DNA from: Moritella sp. 5
GTDB lineage: Bacteria > Pseudomonadota > Gammaproteobacteria > Enterobacterales > Moritellaceae
Reading direction: 5' to 3'
Length of the DNA: 64,000 bases
NCBI RefSeq assembly: GCF_018219455.1
Contig: NZ_CP056122.1
Location: forward strand, 2,666,001-2,730,000
Part shown: positions 7,767-19,400 of the stretch, piece after piece
Layout: each line of letters begins with the position of its first letter
How positions within the stretch are numbered: the first letter of the stretch is position 1
The notes under the pieces: generated by a model
Seen by the model: the letters and a program-made list of their open reading frames with translations, nothing else
Database searches by the model: none
What the model was told of the DNA's origin: nothing
Position numbers and translations under genes: made by a program

Positions 7767-10700
7767 CTACGCCTCAACAATACTTAATACAATATTCTTC
7801 ACTTCATAAATGCGCAGACCATCTTTAGATAGGTTAGCATCACCGACGATACGTATTTCACCGGCTTCAGTAATGATCTCGGTAATATGCACATCCAGAG
7901 ACATTTTCTTATTCAGCGGCGTAATTTGGCCACGGTATTTCCAATCAACTTTCGTCATTGGTGCAATGAAACGTGGATTACTGAACTGTGCGCCTAAATC
8001 ATTTTTCAACGCATAAGTTTGCATTAACTCGATGATAGCTTCAACACCTAATGAACCAGGCATAACCGGATCTTGGTGGAAGTGATAACGGAAGAACCAA
8101 TCATCAGCATCAATCGTACGTTCACCATAAACATAAGCAACACCGGCCTTACCACCACCTTCAACTACTGACACGATATCGATAAAGTTCATCTGACCGC
8201 CCGCCAATTTATAATGGGGTTTATCCGCAGGTGCTTTATACAGAGCCAATGACTGATTAGTTAAATCAAATACATCAATATTGTCTGACGGGGTATTGTT
8301 ATCAACAAACCAAGCATTGGTGATTTTACCATTATCAATACCCAGTTGGTTAGTCAGAGACTCGCCACTAAAGTAACCAAATACCGCTTTACCAGTATAA
8401 AACAGCTCGCCATCAACCGACATATCAAACGTAAAACTTTGAATGATCGCGCCACCAGCAATTGCCGTGCTGACCAATACCGATTTGTTAACGATAGTTT
8501 TACCGCGTAAATCTATCTGTTTCAGTAATGTTCCACTGCCATCAAGGTTACGGAAAAACAGGTCTTTTTCTGGGTATTTCAAGGTTGTACCCATGTAACC
8601 GGAAATAAAGCCATTCGGTTGCAGCGCAATTTCCATAATCAATGAATATGGCATCCAGTTTTCATGGCTGTTTTTCGTGAAGTACCAAGCATCTTCCGGT
8701 ACATAATATTCAGCTACACAGCTTGACGGATTCTTCAGGTCAAGACGATCCCCCTGAACTTCAACAACCTGAGTAACGACTTGTAGATCACCACAAGGCG
8801 TACGTGGTGGAATACGACCTTCATAGACATCAAAGTCAGGACCAAAACAGTTAGAAATGTTTCCGGTTGCGAATTCAAACATATGCCAAGGCGTGAATGG
8901 TGCTTGATTCGGCACTCTATGATGTCCTGCAACCGCTGGCGCTTCGAAATGTTTGATCGGCGTTACACCTTTCGTTTTCGGTGCTGATAAATCTGACTCT
9001 ACGCGCATTAGAGGACGTTCTGGGAACTTAAATGGTTCAACACCACGTTCGTCCAGAACCGCACTGTTAGCTGTTACAGCCACTGGCGCTAAAGCAGTTA
9101 CAACGGCTGGAGACGTGCGTGTTTTCAGCTTCACATTATGAGGTAGCGTTACTGGATAATCTGAGTTTTCATCTTGATCACTGATAATCACGCAAAGGTT
9201 TTTAAAATCAACAACCACTTTGCCATCAAGAATAATATCAATATTGGCTTTCATATACGGGTACGGTTCCATACCCATAGCAGTCACTTCCATACGATAA
9301 GTCAGCGTGTTGTGCTGCGGTAATACCTGTCCACGACAACGTACCGTTTGCGATTCACCTGGCAGGGGCTGGAAACGAGCATTATTAACGTTAGTATGCA
9401 TGCCGAGTGACAACATAAAGAACATCGCCATCTGACCACAGCCTTCCGACATCAAAGAACCCGCCATCACTTGATCACCTTTAAAGTGACAAGGGAAATA
9501 CCAATGCTCAGGATCTAAGTCTTTTTGGCCTTCTAATAGCCCTAAGCCCCAGTGACCACCTGTTGGATCTATCTTGGTAATGCGCTCAATCATCAAGAAC
9601 TTCTCTGATGAGAATTTCAACGATGGATTACGTCCATCAAGATCATATTGCGGACCAAAACAACCAGCCACATCACCGTTAACCAACTTCATCATATCAC
9701 TGTAGTCATATTGACTACGCCTATGCTGCAATAACGGTGTAAATGATGATTTAACTGCATTTGAAAATTCAGCTTTATCTTTATCGTTTTGAATCACACC
9801 TTTACCATCAGAAAGTTCTTCATCAGTAAAGAAGCCAGCACAACCATTACGCATGATAAGTACTTTCTTATCACCCACATAACAATCATAGTGGAAGAAG
9901 AATAATAGCTGTTCACCATTACGTGCATAAGAATCAATGTGGATCTCGTAACGCAATGTATCGCCGCCGAAAGCCATCTCTTCAAGGAAAGTTAATTCAC
10001 AATCAAGTAATCGGTAAACACGCTCTCCTTTAGCTTGGAAATCGATACCTATGTAGGAAATCAGCATCAAGTCACACTGACCTGACTCCACCGCTACTGA
10101 CCAAGGGATCTGACCATCAATAAGGAACGGTGCATCGACCGGGATATCATATTCCGTACACATGTATGATTTTTTATATTCGTTAATCTTAGCATCAAGC
10201 TCGGTAACGCGTGTGACTAACAAATAATCCGAGGTTGGCAAACGTACACGACGTGAATAACCATCAATGATGTTGTACTCTGCACCAAATACTTTACCAA
10301 TGTCACCTTCAGCGAACTCAACCAGATCAGCTTGATCATAAATAACATTTTCTGGTTGATTATAACGTTCAATTAATTGCAATGGTGGATAGTTGTAACC
10401 GACTGGCCCTTTGATCTGGAAACCAGCTTGTATCGCTTCGGCTTGAACCTGTGCTTCCACACTTGTGAGATTAGCAACGACTACAGGCTTCTCTGAAACA
10501 ACCGTTGGTACTACCGTTAATGGCGTCACTATTTCTGAGGCTGCGCTTTCAACGCGATCTTGCACTGGCAAACCAGCTGATATTTTCGCTTGTAGTTCGA
10601 TAAGTTGAGAAAGATTTTTCTGTGCAGCTAAGCGGCTTTGTAAGAATGCCTGATGCGTAGACGCTTGCTGATAAATTTCTGTACTGGCTTTACTTTTCAC

Positions 10701-13652
10701 TGTCACTCCAACAACGCTCTGAGCCAATACTGGCTGCGCTGTATGTTGATGTTGGGAAAGGATTGAGGATCTGATTGAATTAGGACGAATACCTTGTGGT
10801 ATCACATTATCCATAATTACAGGCTGGTTAACCTTAGTTAAGATTTTGCCCACAAACTGCGCCTTGATCACATTCAACGATGAACTGGCACTATTCACGA
10901 TTGCTTCGGCAATTAACTGACCACCGAGCTTGATAGTTTTAACCAGTTGCGGGCGTCGTTTACTGATTGGCGCTGGCGCAGCTTGATGAACTTGTTCCGA
11001 AGTCGACAAAATAAGATGTGCACAGCTGTAATCACGACCAAGACCGTTAATCGCAATATGTTGTACCGCTTGCTGTTGCTTGGTACTTGCTTGCTCTTGA
11101 CTACTTTGTTGGTCTAACAGTAAAGCACTTTTAATAATACTAGCAATACCGGATGCATTAAACGTATGCCCAATATTAGATTTTACCGAGCTAATATTAA
11201 CATTTGGATATAATTGAGCAAACGCGGCTTTCTCAGCACTGTTTTCGGCGCTAAAACCACTGGCGTGTGCTTCTACACTCACCACATCCGCAGCACTGAT
11301 ACCTGCTAACGTTAAGGCTTTATCCGCTGCACTCGCAATGGCTTGAGCATCGCTGCCTGATGCAAAACTAACCGCATCAATGCTGGCATAAACTTGCTGT
11401 GATGCAACTTGAGATACAGGTTTCACTACAATAGCAGCAGCACCCTCACCCACCAGCCATTGCTGCTCATCAAGTATGTTGTTGCTGGTTACATCTTTAC
11501 TATTAGGCCCATTTTCACTTACAGGTCCGTAGTGCTGACGTAAGGTAATGTTTTCAATTGACCCGGCCAAATCAACGGCAGCAATAATAACCGCTTCAAC
11601 ATCACTGGTTTGAAATAGGTTTTCAGCTAATTCGACGCAACGATATACCGAGTTTTCTTCAGCCGATACAGTAATAGCAGGGCCAGAGAAATCCCATAAC
11701 GCCGAAATACGTGACGCCATGATATTGCCAATAAAACTGGTGTACTGATTTAACTGCGCGGCAGAGGCGAGACCATCTTTGGCAATATTAGTCAGTTCTT
11801 TACGTTGCTCAACCGTTAAGTTAATGCCTTGTTGTAATAAACTGTCTTCAATTTGAGTCGTTAAATTAACACGACCACGATACTGGTGTAATTCCAGTTC
11901 CATACCCATAGCAACTAACACGGCAACGTTACTACTTTCAACAAGCCCTGCATCTTTCGCAGCATTGTCAGCAACTTGCATCATCATTAATTGTTGTGGG
12001 ATCAAGCAGTCTTTTTCATTTGGTGGCACTTTGAAGCGTAAGAAATCAATATCTAGCTGTTCAACATAGCCACCTTTAGGCGCTTTGGTTAACTGTAACG
12101 ACTGCATGACGTTAGCGTTACTTTCCATCCCTTTCCAGCGTTGCTCAGGTAACTCACGGAAGGTGTTTTGGTTATTATCTAATAAGGTTTTGAACTGCGC
12201 TAAGTTACTCGCACTGCCAAAATGGCTGTCCATACCAATAATAGCCAGTGGCTCACGGGGCTTAGCAGCACCAAAGTTAGATTCAAGCGCTTGTGTTGGT
12301 TGTTGTAATACCAAATGGGCGTTACTGCCACCAAAACCAAAGACACTGACACCTGCTGTACGTGGGCCAGTCGTTTTTGACCCATGAGAAGTAGGCCAAG
12401 GCACAGTACTCGTCGGCATCTGCTCGCCAGTAAAGTAACCATTTTTAGACTGCAGTGGTTCTTTCAGATTAATCGTGGCTGGAATAAGGCCTTTACCCAG
12501 TGCTAACATAGCTTTGGTCATGCCCGGCATACCAGCTGCCGTTAACAAATGACCAAGGTTTGATTTAACCGAGCCCAACAGCGGTTTGTTATTTACCCGA
12601 CTAAAGAAGGTTTCCATCGAGCGTAATTCAACATTATCACCTTTCGGGGTACCGGTAGCGTGGCACTCGATATAATCAACAGCCGCTGGATCCACACCGG
12701 CATCCGCATAAGCGCGTTCATAAACTAATACCTGGCCCTTGGTGTTTGGGCTTAATACAAATTCACCTTTACCATCATTCGATAATGCGCCGCCTTTAAT
12801 AATGGCGTAAATATTATCACCATCGCGTACTGCATCACTGTGGCGTTTTAATACCATCATGCCCGCGCCTTCACCGGCAAATAAACCTTGTGAATTTTTA
12901 TCAAACGGGGCGTGAACATTATTGCCTGGATAAGCTTGGAAAATCGAGAACCCCATATTCACAAACATAGGATCTGCTGCTGATACCGCTCCAGCTAACA
13001 TCATGTCAGCTTTACCGGTATGCAGATAATCACAGGCTAATTTAACGCTATAACAAGATGACGCACAAGCCGCATCCAGTGCAAAGTGTGAACCACCTAA
13101 GCCCGCAGCGTGGGCGATCAAAGCCGCTGGATAACCCGCGACTAAGGCATTATCTGCATGTGTTTGTTTCGGTGCAGTATAATGGGTTAATTGAAAATCT
13201 GGATGTAATACTGACTTTAACGCATTATCAACAACTTGATGATATAACGGCATGAACAGCTGATTCGATGACTTGGTTGGGAATGACAGATTGCCTAAAA
13301 TAACCCCGCAATTTGACAACGCATCACTACCCCAGTAACCTGCATCTGCAAGCGCCTGTTTAGTAACATAAAGCCCCCACTGATTTAGATCATCTAATTC
13401 CGTTAAATAGCGGCTATCGAGTTGATAACCAGATGCATCAAAATTAAAATCACTGATATAACCACCGTGAACACAGTAGAACTTATCTGTATCACCTTTG
13501 TTAGCGGTGTATTTAGCAGGGTCAACGCCCATCTGAACAGCTGTCGCTTTACTGCGGCAATCTTGTTGTTCAAGCAATTGCTGCCAAAATTGATCCGGAG
13601 CTTGTGAGCCCGGAAACAAATTAGCAATACCTACTACTGCAATATTTTCCAT
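7767..13652 (-). CDS. pfaC: Polyunsaturated fatty acid synthase, PfaC (KS-CLF-hot-dog dehydratases)
   Basis: Condensing and dehydrating/isomerising subunit of the PUFA synthase. The first ketosynthase has Cys196 in DAACASS and His331 and His368. The second KS-like domain is a chain length factor: the Cys is replaced in VSAEENS (about 663-669). After a Gln/Ser-rich linker come four hot-dog units, starting near 1120, 1327, 1600 and 1817. Units 2 and 4 keep the FabA-type active site (HFKGDQVMAG with H1389; HFHQDPVMPG with H1857); units 1 and 3 lack it. I start at the ATG at 13652 (MENIAVVG) because AGAGAG precedes it and the KS begins there; an in-frame ATG at 13673 would add 7 residues. It follows pfaB by 112 bases. 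Confidence 0.96.
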   Translation of the reverse strand: MENIAVVGIANLFPGSQAPDQFWQQLLEQQDCRSKATAVQMGVDPAKYTANKGDTDKFYCVHGGYISDFNFDASGYQLDSRYLTELDDLNQWGLYVTKQALADAGYWGSDALSNCGVILGNLSFPTKSSNQLFMPLYHQVVDNALKSVLHPDFQLTHYTAPKQTHADNALVAGYPAALIAHAAGLGGSHFALDAACASSCYSVKLACDYLHTGKADMMLAGAVSAADPMFVNMGFSIFQAYPGNNVHAPFDKNSQGLFAGEGAGMMVLKRHSDAVRDGDNIYAIIKGGALSNDGKGEFVLSPNTKGQVLVYERAYADAGVDPAAVDYIECHATGTPKGDNVELRSMETFFSRVNNKPLLGSVKSNLGHLLTAAGMPGMTKAMLALGKGLIPATINLKEPLQSKNGYFTGEQMPTSTVPWPTSHGSKTTGPRTAGVSVFGFGGSNAHLVLQQPTQALESNFGAAKPREPLAIIGMDSHFGSASNLAQFKTLLDNNQNTFRELPEQRWKGMESNANVMQSLQLTKAPKGGYVEQLDIDFLRFKVPPNEKDCLIPQQLMMMQVADNAAKDAGLVESSNVAVLVAMGMELELHQYRGRVNLTTQIEDSLLQQGINLTVEQRKELTNIAKDGLASAAQLNQYTSFIGNIMASRISALWDFSGPAITVSAEENSVYRCVELAENLFQTSDVEAVIIAAVDLAGSIENITLRQHYGPVSENGPNSKDVTSNNILDEQQWLVGEGAAAIVVKPVSQVASQQVYASIDAVSFASGSDAQAIASAADKALTLAGISAADVVSVEAHASGFSAENSAEKAAFAQLYPNVNISSVKSNIGHTFNASGIASIIKSALLLDQQSSQEQASTKQQQAVQHIAINGLGRDYSCAHLILSTSEQVHQAAPAPISKRRPQLVKTIKLGGQLIAEAIVNSASSSLNVIKAQFVGKILTKVNQPVIMDNVIPQGIRPNSIRSSILSQHQHTAQPVLAQSVVGVTVKSKASTEIYQQASTHQAFLQSRLAAQKNLSQLIELQAKISAGLPVQDRVESAASEIVTPLTVVPTVVSEKPVVVANLTSVEAQVQAEAIQAGFQIKGPVGYNYPPLQLIERYNQPENVIYDQADLVEFAEGDIGKVFGAEYNIIDGYSRRVRLPTSDYLLVTRVTELDAKINEYKKSYMCTEYDIPVDAPFLIDGQIPWSVAVESGQCDLMLISYIGIDFQAKGERVYRLLDCELTFLEEMAFGGDTLRYEIHIDSYARNGEQLLFFFHYDCYVGDKKVLIMRNGCAGFFTDEELSDGKGVIQNDKDKAEFSNAVKSSFTPLLQHRRSQYDYSDMMKLVNGDVAGCFGPQYDLDGRNPSLKFSSEKFLMIERITKIDPTGGHWGLGLLEGQKDLDPEHWYFPCHFKGDQVMAGSLMSEGCGQMAMFFMLSLGMHTNVNNARFQPLPGESQTVRCRGQVLPQHNTLTYRMEVTAMGMEPYPYMKANIDIILDGKVVVDFKNLCVIISDQDENSDYPVTLPHNVKLKTRTSPAVVTALAPVAVTANSAVLDERGVEPFKFPERPLMRVESDLSAPKTKGVTPIKHFEAPAVAGHHRVPNQAPFTPWHMFEFATGNISNCFGPDFDVYEGRIPPRTPCGDLQVVTQVVEVQGDRLDLKNPSSCVAEYYVPEDAWYFTKNSHENWMPYSLIMEIALQPNGFISGYMGTTLKYPEKDLFFRNLDGSGTLLKQIDLRGKTIVNKSVLVSTAIAGGAIIQSFTFDMSVDGELFYTGKAVFGYFSGESLTNQLGIDNGKITNAWFVDNNTPSDNIDVFDLTNQSLALYKAPADKPHYKLAGGQMNFIDIVSVVEGGGKAGVAYVYGERTIDADDWFFRYHFHQDPVMPGSLGVEAIIELMQTYALKNDLGAQFSNPRFIAPMTKVDWKYRGQITPLNKKMSLDVHITEIITEAGEIRIVGDANLSKDGLRIYEVKNIVLSIVEA

Positions 13653-13764
13653 AATTACTCTCTTTAAATCCATATTTCAACTGACGGAGAACACCCCGCC
13701 TGGACTGTCTACCTTGTTTTTCTGATTTTTTAATTATCTGCCCGCACTAGCAAAGCGTCATGTA

Positions 13765-16335
13765 TTAACAATCGAGGCGGCCAGCTTTAACAAGGATTGA
13801 CCCGTTAAACAAACTATCTAAATTCAAATTCACGCCATGGCTAACTAATTTAGCAATCGCGCGAATATAAGTCAGTTCATCACTGGTGCCCTTAGCATTC
13901 ACAGGGACGGATACATGGCGACTATCATCTTTCTCATGGGTTAGGATCTTATCTACCCAGCTGCATAACGAGCGTCCAGGCCCCATCTCAATAAATACCC
14001 GCGCGCCTTTATCATGTAAGGTATTCACTAAGCGCGGAAAATCCACCACATCACACAAGCATTTAGCAATACTGTGTGAGATCGCTTTGCTGCGTTGTGG
14101 AATAGGTAAATAACATGAGCTTGAATACATTTTGGTTTTAATACGTTCAGTGACATCCATATGATATAACTCAACCATATGGTCATATTCGGCATAAGCT
14201 GGGGCACTGTGGATCGCGTTGGCCATATTTAATGCCATCGCCCGTTTGCCTAATTTTTTGATCACCCGCTGGCAAGCTTCTGGATAACCTGCCAGTAATA
14301 AACTATCTGGCGTATTGATGATGGTGCAGTACACACGATCTTCATCTGCAGCTGCAATCTCTACCTGTTCAATAGTCGCCTTAATGGTATACGTTTCCCA
14401 GATCTGTTCAAAAGTACCGTCTGGAACATCATCCATACACCAATGCTGGCGTAGGGTTCTTAATTCACCACAAAGCTGATGATTAAAGGTATTTGACTGT
14501 GCAAGACGTGCGCTCATCAGCCCCGGTTGTTGCCAGCATCCTAATGCTGCATACATACTCACTTCACCCATACTGTAACCCGTGGCAAAGTCTGCTTTAA
14601 CTGCAAATACTTCTTCAAACACCTTGGTAAACACACAAGCAAAACCAACACCTGCTTCGGCAATATTGGCTAGGTTGCCCCGTAGATTTAGATCCAGCTG
14701 TTTCAGCTGTTTGAAACTATGGCGACTAATGCTGCGTGGATTAAGTAAGGTATCTTTAAGACTCGAACCTATGTCATCCGCTAAGGCCGCAACGGGCTGA
14801 AAAATTTGTGGGAATAAATGAAATAGATCACGGCCTAAACCAACATAAGTAGCGCCAATCCCAGGGTATAAAAATGCAATACCACCTTGTGTACAGTGGT
14901 CTGTTCCACGGTTAGCTGGCTGCCCAGTAAAATAACTGCCCTTAGGGGTTTTCCATTCACTGACATTCGCATCATTAAATACACTGCTGATGCCAGCGAA
15001 TGCAAGCGTGATCTCTTTACTCAACTCTTCGGCTGACTCAGCAATGAGCACTGCGCTATAAACTTTGTTGCTATCACTACGAACATAACAATCCGTCGCT
15101 ATTTTCTTAATACCGGTCGTCATTGATTGACCGGCAATACGCTCTAATTCACTGCGTAATTGCGCTTCGTCATCACCTTGAATAATAACCAGAGATAAAT
15201 CACTGGCGGCAAAAAAACCATTACTGCGCACATCGCTAACCGGATGGTCTTGGCCTGCAATCTTGACCTTGTTTTCTTGTAGAATTACGTGACAGTAGCC
15301 CTGTTTTGATAAGGAGTGAGCAACGCAACTATAAGCGGCGACATGAGCGCTACCATCTTCATGTGGAAACCAAGGTCTAGCATCAACTGATATATAGAAT
15401 GGCGAACGCTGCCACTGTGACATTTGTGTTTGGATAGGTTGTTGCCAGTCTTTAATAGCTGGTATATAACGCTGATGTAAACTAATAACTGCTTTTAATA
15501 AACCCGCAACCTGTGAGAAATAGCTGTTTTCACCAGTCACACTACGCGCACAGCTTAATGCTGTATGTAAACTTTGCGTATTACTATAAGCAGACATTAA
15601 CCCCTGGCTTTCAAATAACGCCAATTCAGCTCTAGAGTCTGCAGTGACTTCTAATAGGCCAACCTGCTCTGCTTTGATTTGAGCTTTCTGTAATGCGAGG
15701 CGTGCGGTATTAGCAATGTTTGGAACATTTAGTTCACTGTTTACAGCCAACTGAGCGAAGCCTTTAATGTTGGTATAAACATAACATTGATTAACACGAG
15801 CGAAATCTGTTGAGGAGATAAGTAAACTGGCGACCCCTGTAACACTGGCATAACCACTAAATGTTTCATCAAAGCTGATTGTCGCCACGGGTGCTTCTGC
15901 AGTATCAATTCTGACACAGTCATGACCAACAGCAGTGGCATTATTAATACCGATCACAGCGACTGCGCAATCTTGGTTATTGACTAAATCAGTTGCTTGC
16001 TTCAGTGCTTGGCCTAGTTCGGTAATAACAACACAGCTCGCGCACTGCTGCGCGACTTGTTCAACAATCAGCTCGTGAACACAACTGTTGGTATCAGCAA
16101 TAAGCAATACCGCTATATTAGCCATGTGCAACTGATTAGTTTCTGCTAATAACGCCACAGACGTTAGCACTGTCGCCGAAGTGCTATTTTTCTTATCAGC
16201 ATCGCTAATGCCGCTGGTGCTAATACTGGCGTTATTGCCGATACTAGCGCCTAAATAGAAAGCACGTTCAACACGATCAATATTATCTTGTCCGCTAAAT
16301 TTAGCATCCATACCAATAACAGCTAATTCCGTCAT
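13765..16335 (-). CDS. pfaB: Polyunsaturated fatty acid synthase, PfaB acyltransferase
   Basis: Acyltransferase subunit; in this family it is reported to influence which final product (EPA or DHA) is made. It has 856 residues. The C-terminal half is a malonyl/acyl-transferase fold with nucleophile S588 in GYSMGE, preceded by the AT entry motif FLYPGIGATYVGLG and followed by a HSAPAY-type His region and a closing EMGPGRSLCSW. The N-terminal 450 residues start like a ketosynthase (ELAVIGMDAKF) but lack the catalytic Cys motif, so they look like a degenerate KS. The ATG at 16335 has only a weak AAAGAA upstream. It lies between pfaA and pfaC and is separated from pfaA by two hairpins. Confidence 0.95.
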   Translation of the reverse strand: MTELAVIGMDAKFSGQDNIDRVERAFYLGASIGNNASISTSGISDADKKNSTSATVLTSVALLAETNQLHMANIAVLLIADTNSCVHELIVEQVAQQCASCVVITELGQALKQATDLVNNQDCAVAVIGINNATAVGHDCVRIDTAEAPVATISFDETFSGYASVTGVASLLISSTDFARVNQCYVYTNIKGFAQLAVNSELNVPNIANTARLALQKAQIKAEQVGLLEVTADSRAELALFESQGLMSAYSNTQSLHTALSCARSVTGENSYFSQVAGLLKAVISLHQRYIPAIKDWQQPIQTQMSQWQRSPFYISVDARPWFPHEDGSAHVAAYSCVAHSLSKQGYCHVILQENKVKIAGQDHPVSDVRSNGFFAASDLSLVIIQGDDEAQLRSELERIAGQSMTTGIKKIATDCYVRSDSNKVYSAVLIAESAEELSKEITLAFAGISSVFNDANVSEWKTPKGSYFTGQPANRGTDHCTQGGIAFLYPGIGATYVGLGRDLFHLFPQIFQPVAALADDIGSSLKDTLLNPRSISRHSFKQLKQLDLNLRGNLANIAEAGVGFACVFTKVFEEVFAVKADFATGYSMGEVSMYAALGCWQQPGLMSARLAQSNTFNHQLCGELRTLRQHWCMDDVPDGTFEQIWETYTIKATIEQVEIAAADEDRVYCTIINTPDSLLLAGYPEACQRVIKKLGKRAMALNMANAIHSAPAYAEYDHMVELYHMDVTERIKTKMYSSSCYLPIPQRSKAISHSIAKCLCDVVDFPRLVNTLHDKGARVFIEMGPGRSLCSWVDKILTHEKDDSRHVSVPVNAKGTSDELTYIRAIAKLVSHGVNLNLDSLFNGSILVKAGRLDC

Positions 16336-16363
16336 ATTCTTTGTAATATCCTATTTCGAATAG

Positions 16364-16417
16364 TAATAGCTAAAAACGCTGGAAACTGGAATTTAAGCCA
16401 ACCGCTTTTAGCTATTA
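16364..16417 (-). other. Large hairpin between pfaA and pfaB
   Basis: 15-bp arms (16364-16378 and 16403-16417) match at 14 of 15 positions and enclose 24 bases. It ends 29 bases before the pfaB start codon on the minus-strand message. No T-run follows, so an mRNA-stability or processing role is as likely as termination. Confidence 0.5.
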
Positions 16418-16446
16418 ATATTTAATAATGAAACTAATTAATAAAA

Positions 16447-16475
16447 GTAGACGCCATGATGACTATGACGCCTAC
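16447..16475 (-). terminator. Terminator-like hairpin just after pfaA
   Basis: Read on the minus strand, GTAGGCGTC pairs with GGCGTCTAC over 9 bp (two G-U pairs) around an 11-base loop, then TTTTATTAATTAG follows. It starts 25 bases after the pfaA stop. It may partly terminate transcription and lower pfaBCD relative to pfaA. Confidence 0.5.
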
Positions 16476-16499
16476 AATTATGATTATTTAATTACAGGC

Positions 16500-19400
16500 T
16501 CAAGACATATCATTCAAAATGTCACTCACACTGACTTGTGCAGATTTAATTTCTGCAAGTAATTGCATATCGGCACTGATTAATTGAATATCACAACAGG
16601 CTTTACTGCCTCGAGATGTCAACAGATCATGCTCGACAACCTTAAGTTGCAAATAAAACAGCTCATCAACAGCCACTTCACGATACACAGTCCAAGCTGC
16701 TGTTACAGAAGGTAAGCTACCTAAGTTAAATTGCTTACGCACCCATACCAACATAGCCTGATAAACCAAGTCATTAGCAAAAATGTTGTTAGCTGCCAAG
16801 GGGAATGATCCCTGCTTCGCAGCTGCAACGTCCGTGACCTGACACGCCAGTAATAGTCCTTGCTCATCACAACGTAATATCTGCTTAATACCCTGCAGAC
16901 TGTCGCCATGAAACAAAGTGCCATTGCTATATAATGCTTGTGCTTCATCAACCGACTTGTTGCTAACAGCGTTGTTATCAACATCCGTCGCTAATGACGG
17001 CAGATTAACCCTCACTGCGTCTAGCGGTTGAGTCGCTAATAATATCGTCGCAGCATAGTGAAACACAGGTTTACCATCGCTTTTCAGGCTAAAGGTTTTT
17101 GCCGCAATACGGACTACACCTGCCAGCTCGGGACCAGTCGTCACAGGCGACAATTGGATTTGGTGATCCGCCGCCTCTCTGCCATCAAAAACCACCCCTT
17201 TAAACAATTTATAGTCTTCGAAACCGACATATTTTAATGTACAGTCTCGTTTACTATAAGTCGCCAGTGCCGCATCACTCATCCAGGCAATCGCGCAAAC
17301 CGTAGGTAATACCTGATTGCCTTTGATCATGTGGTCAGCTAAAAAGTGATTATCGTTCACCTGAAAATTATAGCTATTAGCCTGAAAATCACTGTTAGTT
17401 GCTTTGATGCTTTTAATGACGAAAGCATCTGATAAACAACTAACTCGTGGCTTTTTTACAGTATTACTCTCTACATCATTCTCAACATTTTTTGATAAAT
17501 CATTACCCACTAGAATTTGTGGACAACGATTATCATTCGCTGCTAACTCACTCAATAACAACTGCGCGCCTGCATCAAGTGGAATAATATATACACCACG
17601 TTGATCAAACATACGTTTCACCTCTGGCGTGACCATGCCGCCATCCCAAGGACCCCAGTTAAAGCTCAGGACCTGCGCTTGTGGGTGCAATGATTTAAAA
17701 CGATAGGCAGTTTTATTTAAGATCTCATTAGCCATTGCATAATCAGACTGCCCAGGGTTACCGTAGAAACCCGCGGCTGACGAGAACAATACCAATTGCT
17801 TGATGTTACTTGCTTCGGTCACTGATAACAGTGATAACAAACCGTCAATTTTGGTGCTGTAAACAGACTCAAAATCGCTCAGTGTTTTTTGCTCAATAAA
17901 TTGGTCGGCTAAAACGCCTGCGCCATGAATAATACCTGTAACATCACCAAATTTAGCAATAACTGGTTTCACGGCGGCCTGTACATTTACTGCATTGGTT
18001 ACATCAGCAGAAACATACTCAACTTGACCACCCGCTGCGGTAATGGCTGTTAAAGTTTGTGCTATTTCACGATTAGCTTGGATAGGTTTGATCAGTTGTA
18101 CGATCTTCACCGGTGTTGGTTTATCACCAGCAGCAATCAAAGACTGCATCGCGGCTTTCTTTAACGCAGCTTCATCGCTAATACCCTGTGCCCAATTAGG
18201 CTCATCAGTTGAGAACTTCGAACGTCCCAATAAGATGAACTTAGCTTGATATTCTTTAGCAATACGAACAACACAATGTGCAGTCACACCTTTAGCACCA
18301 CCACTAACCAAGAATACCGAATTAGCATCAATGTTATTACCTGCGGTTAATCCGTAACTATCAGTAACAACGTCAGTTAAAGTGACACGTTCAACGCCAT
18401 TTTTCTCTGCAGGCTGATAACCAACTTCAATTAAAGTGGTGTCAGCATCAAGCAGTTCATCACTAACAATTTTTGCCACTTGCTTTGCAGTTAATGACGT
18501 AGGCATATCTACCGCACGACAGAATACGTGATCCCATTCGTGTGATAGTGTTTTAACTAAGCCGTTTAAACCACTTTGTACTAAGTCACTTTTTACTCGC
18601 TCAGGTTTATCACTATCACTAAAGCCTAATGAACCACCTTGCTGAGTAACAACCATGAAAGCGCCGCGTACTTTAGCTGCTTGAGTTACTTTGCTCAATT
18701 TAGCTAATAAGAACGCTAACATTAAGCCTTGCTTAGATGCTTGCGGGTATTCGATGTGGCTTATCTCAGTGCTTGCATGCAGGTAGATAACCGCATCAAG
18801 TTGCGCATTTGCAGTAATGATATTGTTAATTTCAGTTTCATCAACGGCGTTTAACGTAACCACACTCACTGACTTAGCAAACGTTTTTGTGCTATCAGTT
18901 GTGATCCAACTCGGTTGCAATGCAGTTACATTCCAGCCAGATTTAATTAATTCATCCGCTAATTGCACCGCATTATCACTACCGTCAGCGACGATTAGGG
19001 CGTTAGCACCTTTAGTATCATGACTGATTTTAGTGACAGAGCTTAATCGTGTAATCGCAACCGTAGCACTCGGTGCTGGTTGAAATTCAGCTTTCGGCTC
19101 TAACGCTGCAGTAATCGTTGCAACACTGTCATGCATAAATGCATCCGAAACAGCATTTTCAGAATCGACACTGCCCGTCGCCTTGCTTTGCATGGCTTTA
19201 CTCTGCATATAAAGTACAATTTCTTCTAGTGTGCGCAGTTCTGCTAAATCTTCTGGGTTTAGTTCAGGTAAATCAGTAATGATCTCCTGTACTGCCCCTA
19301 AAATTTCAACCCGTTTGATTGAATCAATACCAAGGTCCGCTTCCATGTCCATTGCTAGCTCTAGCATGTTGGCAGGGTAACCCGTCTTATCCGCAACAAC

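Noticed and set aside
12085-12387. 100-codon frame on the plus strand inside pfaC
   Set aside because: It is antisense to the highly conserved end of the first ketosynthase domain and has no ribosome binding site; a coding shadow.
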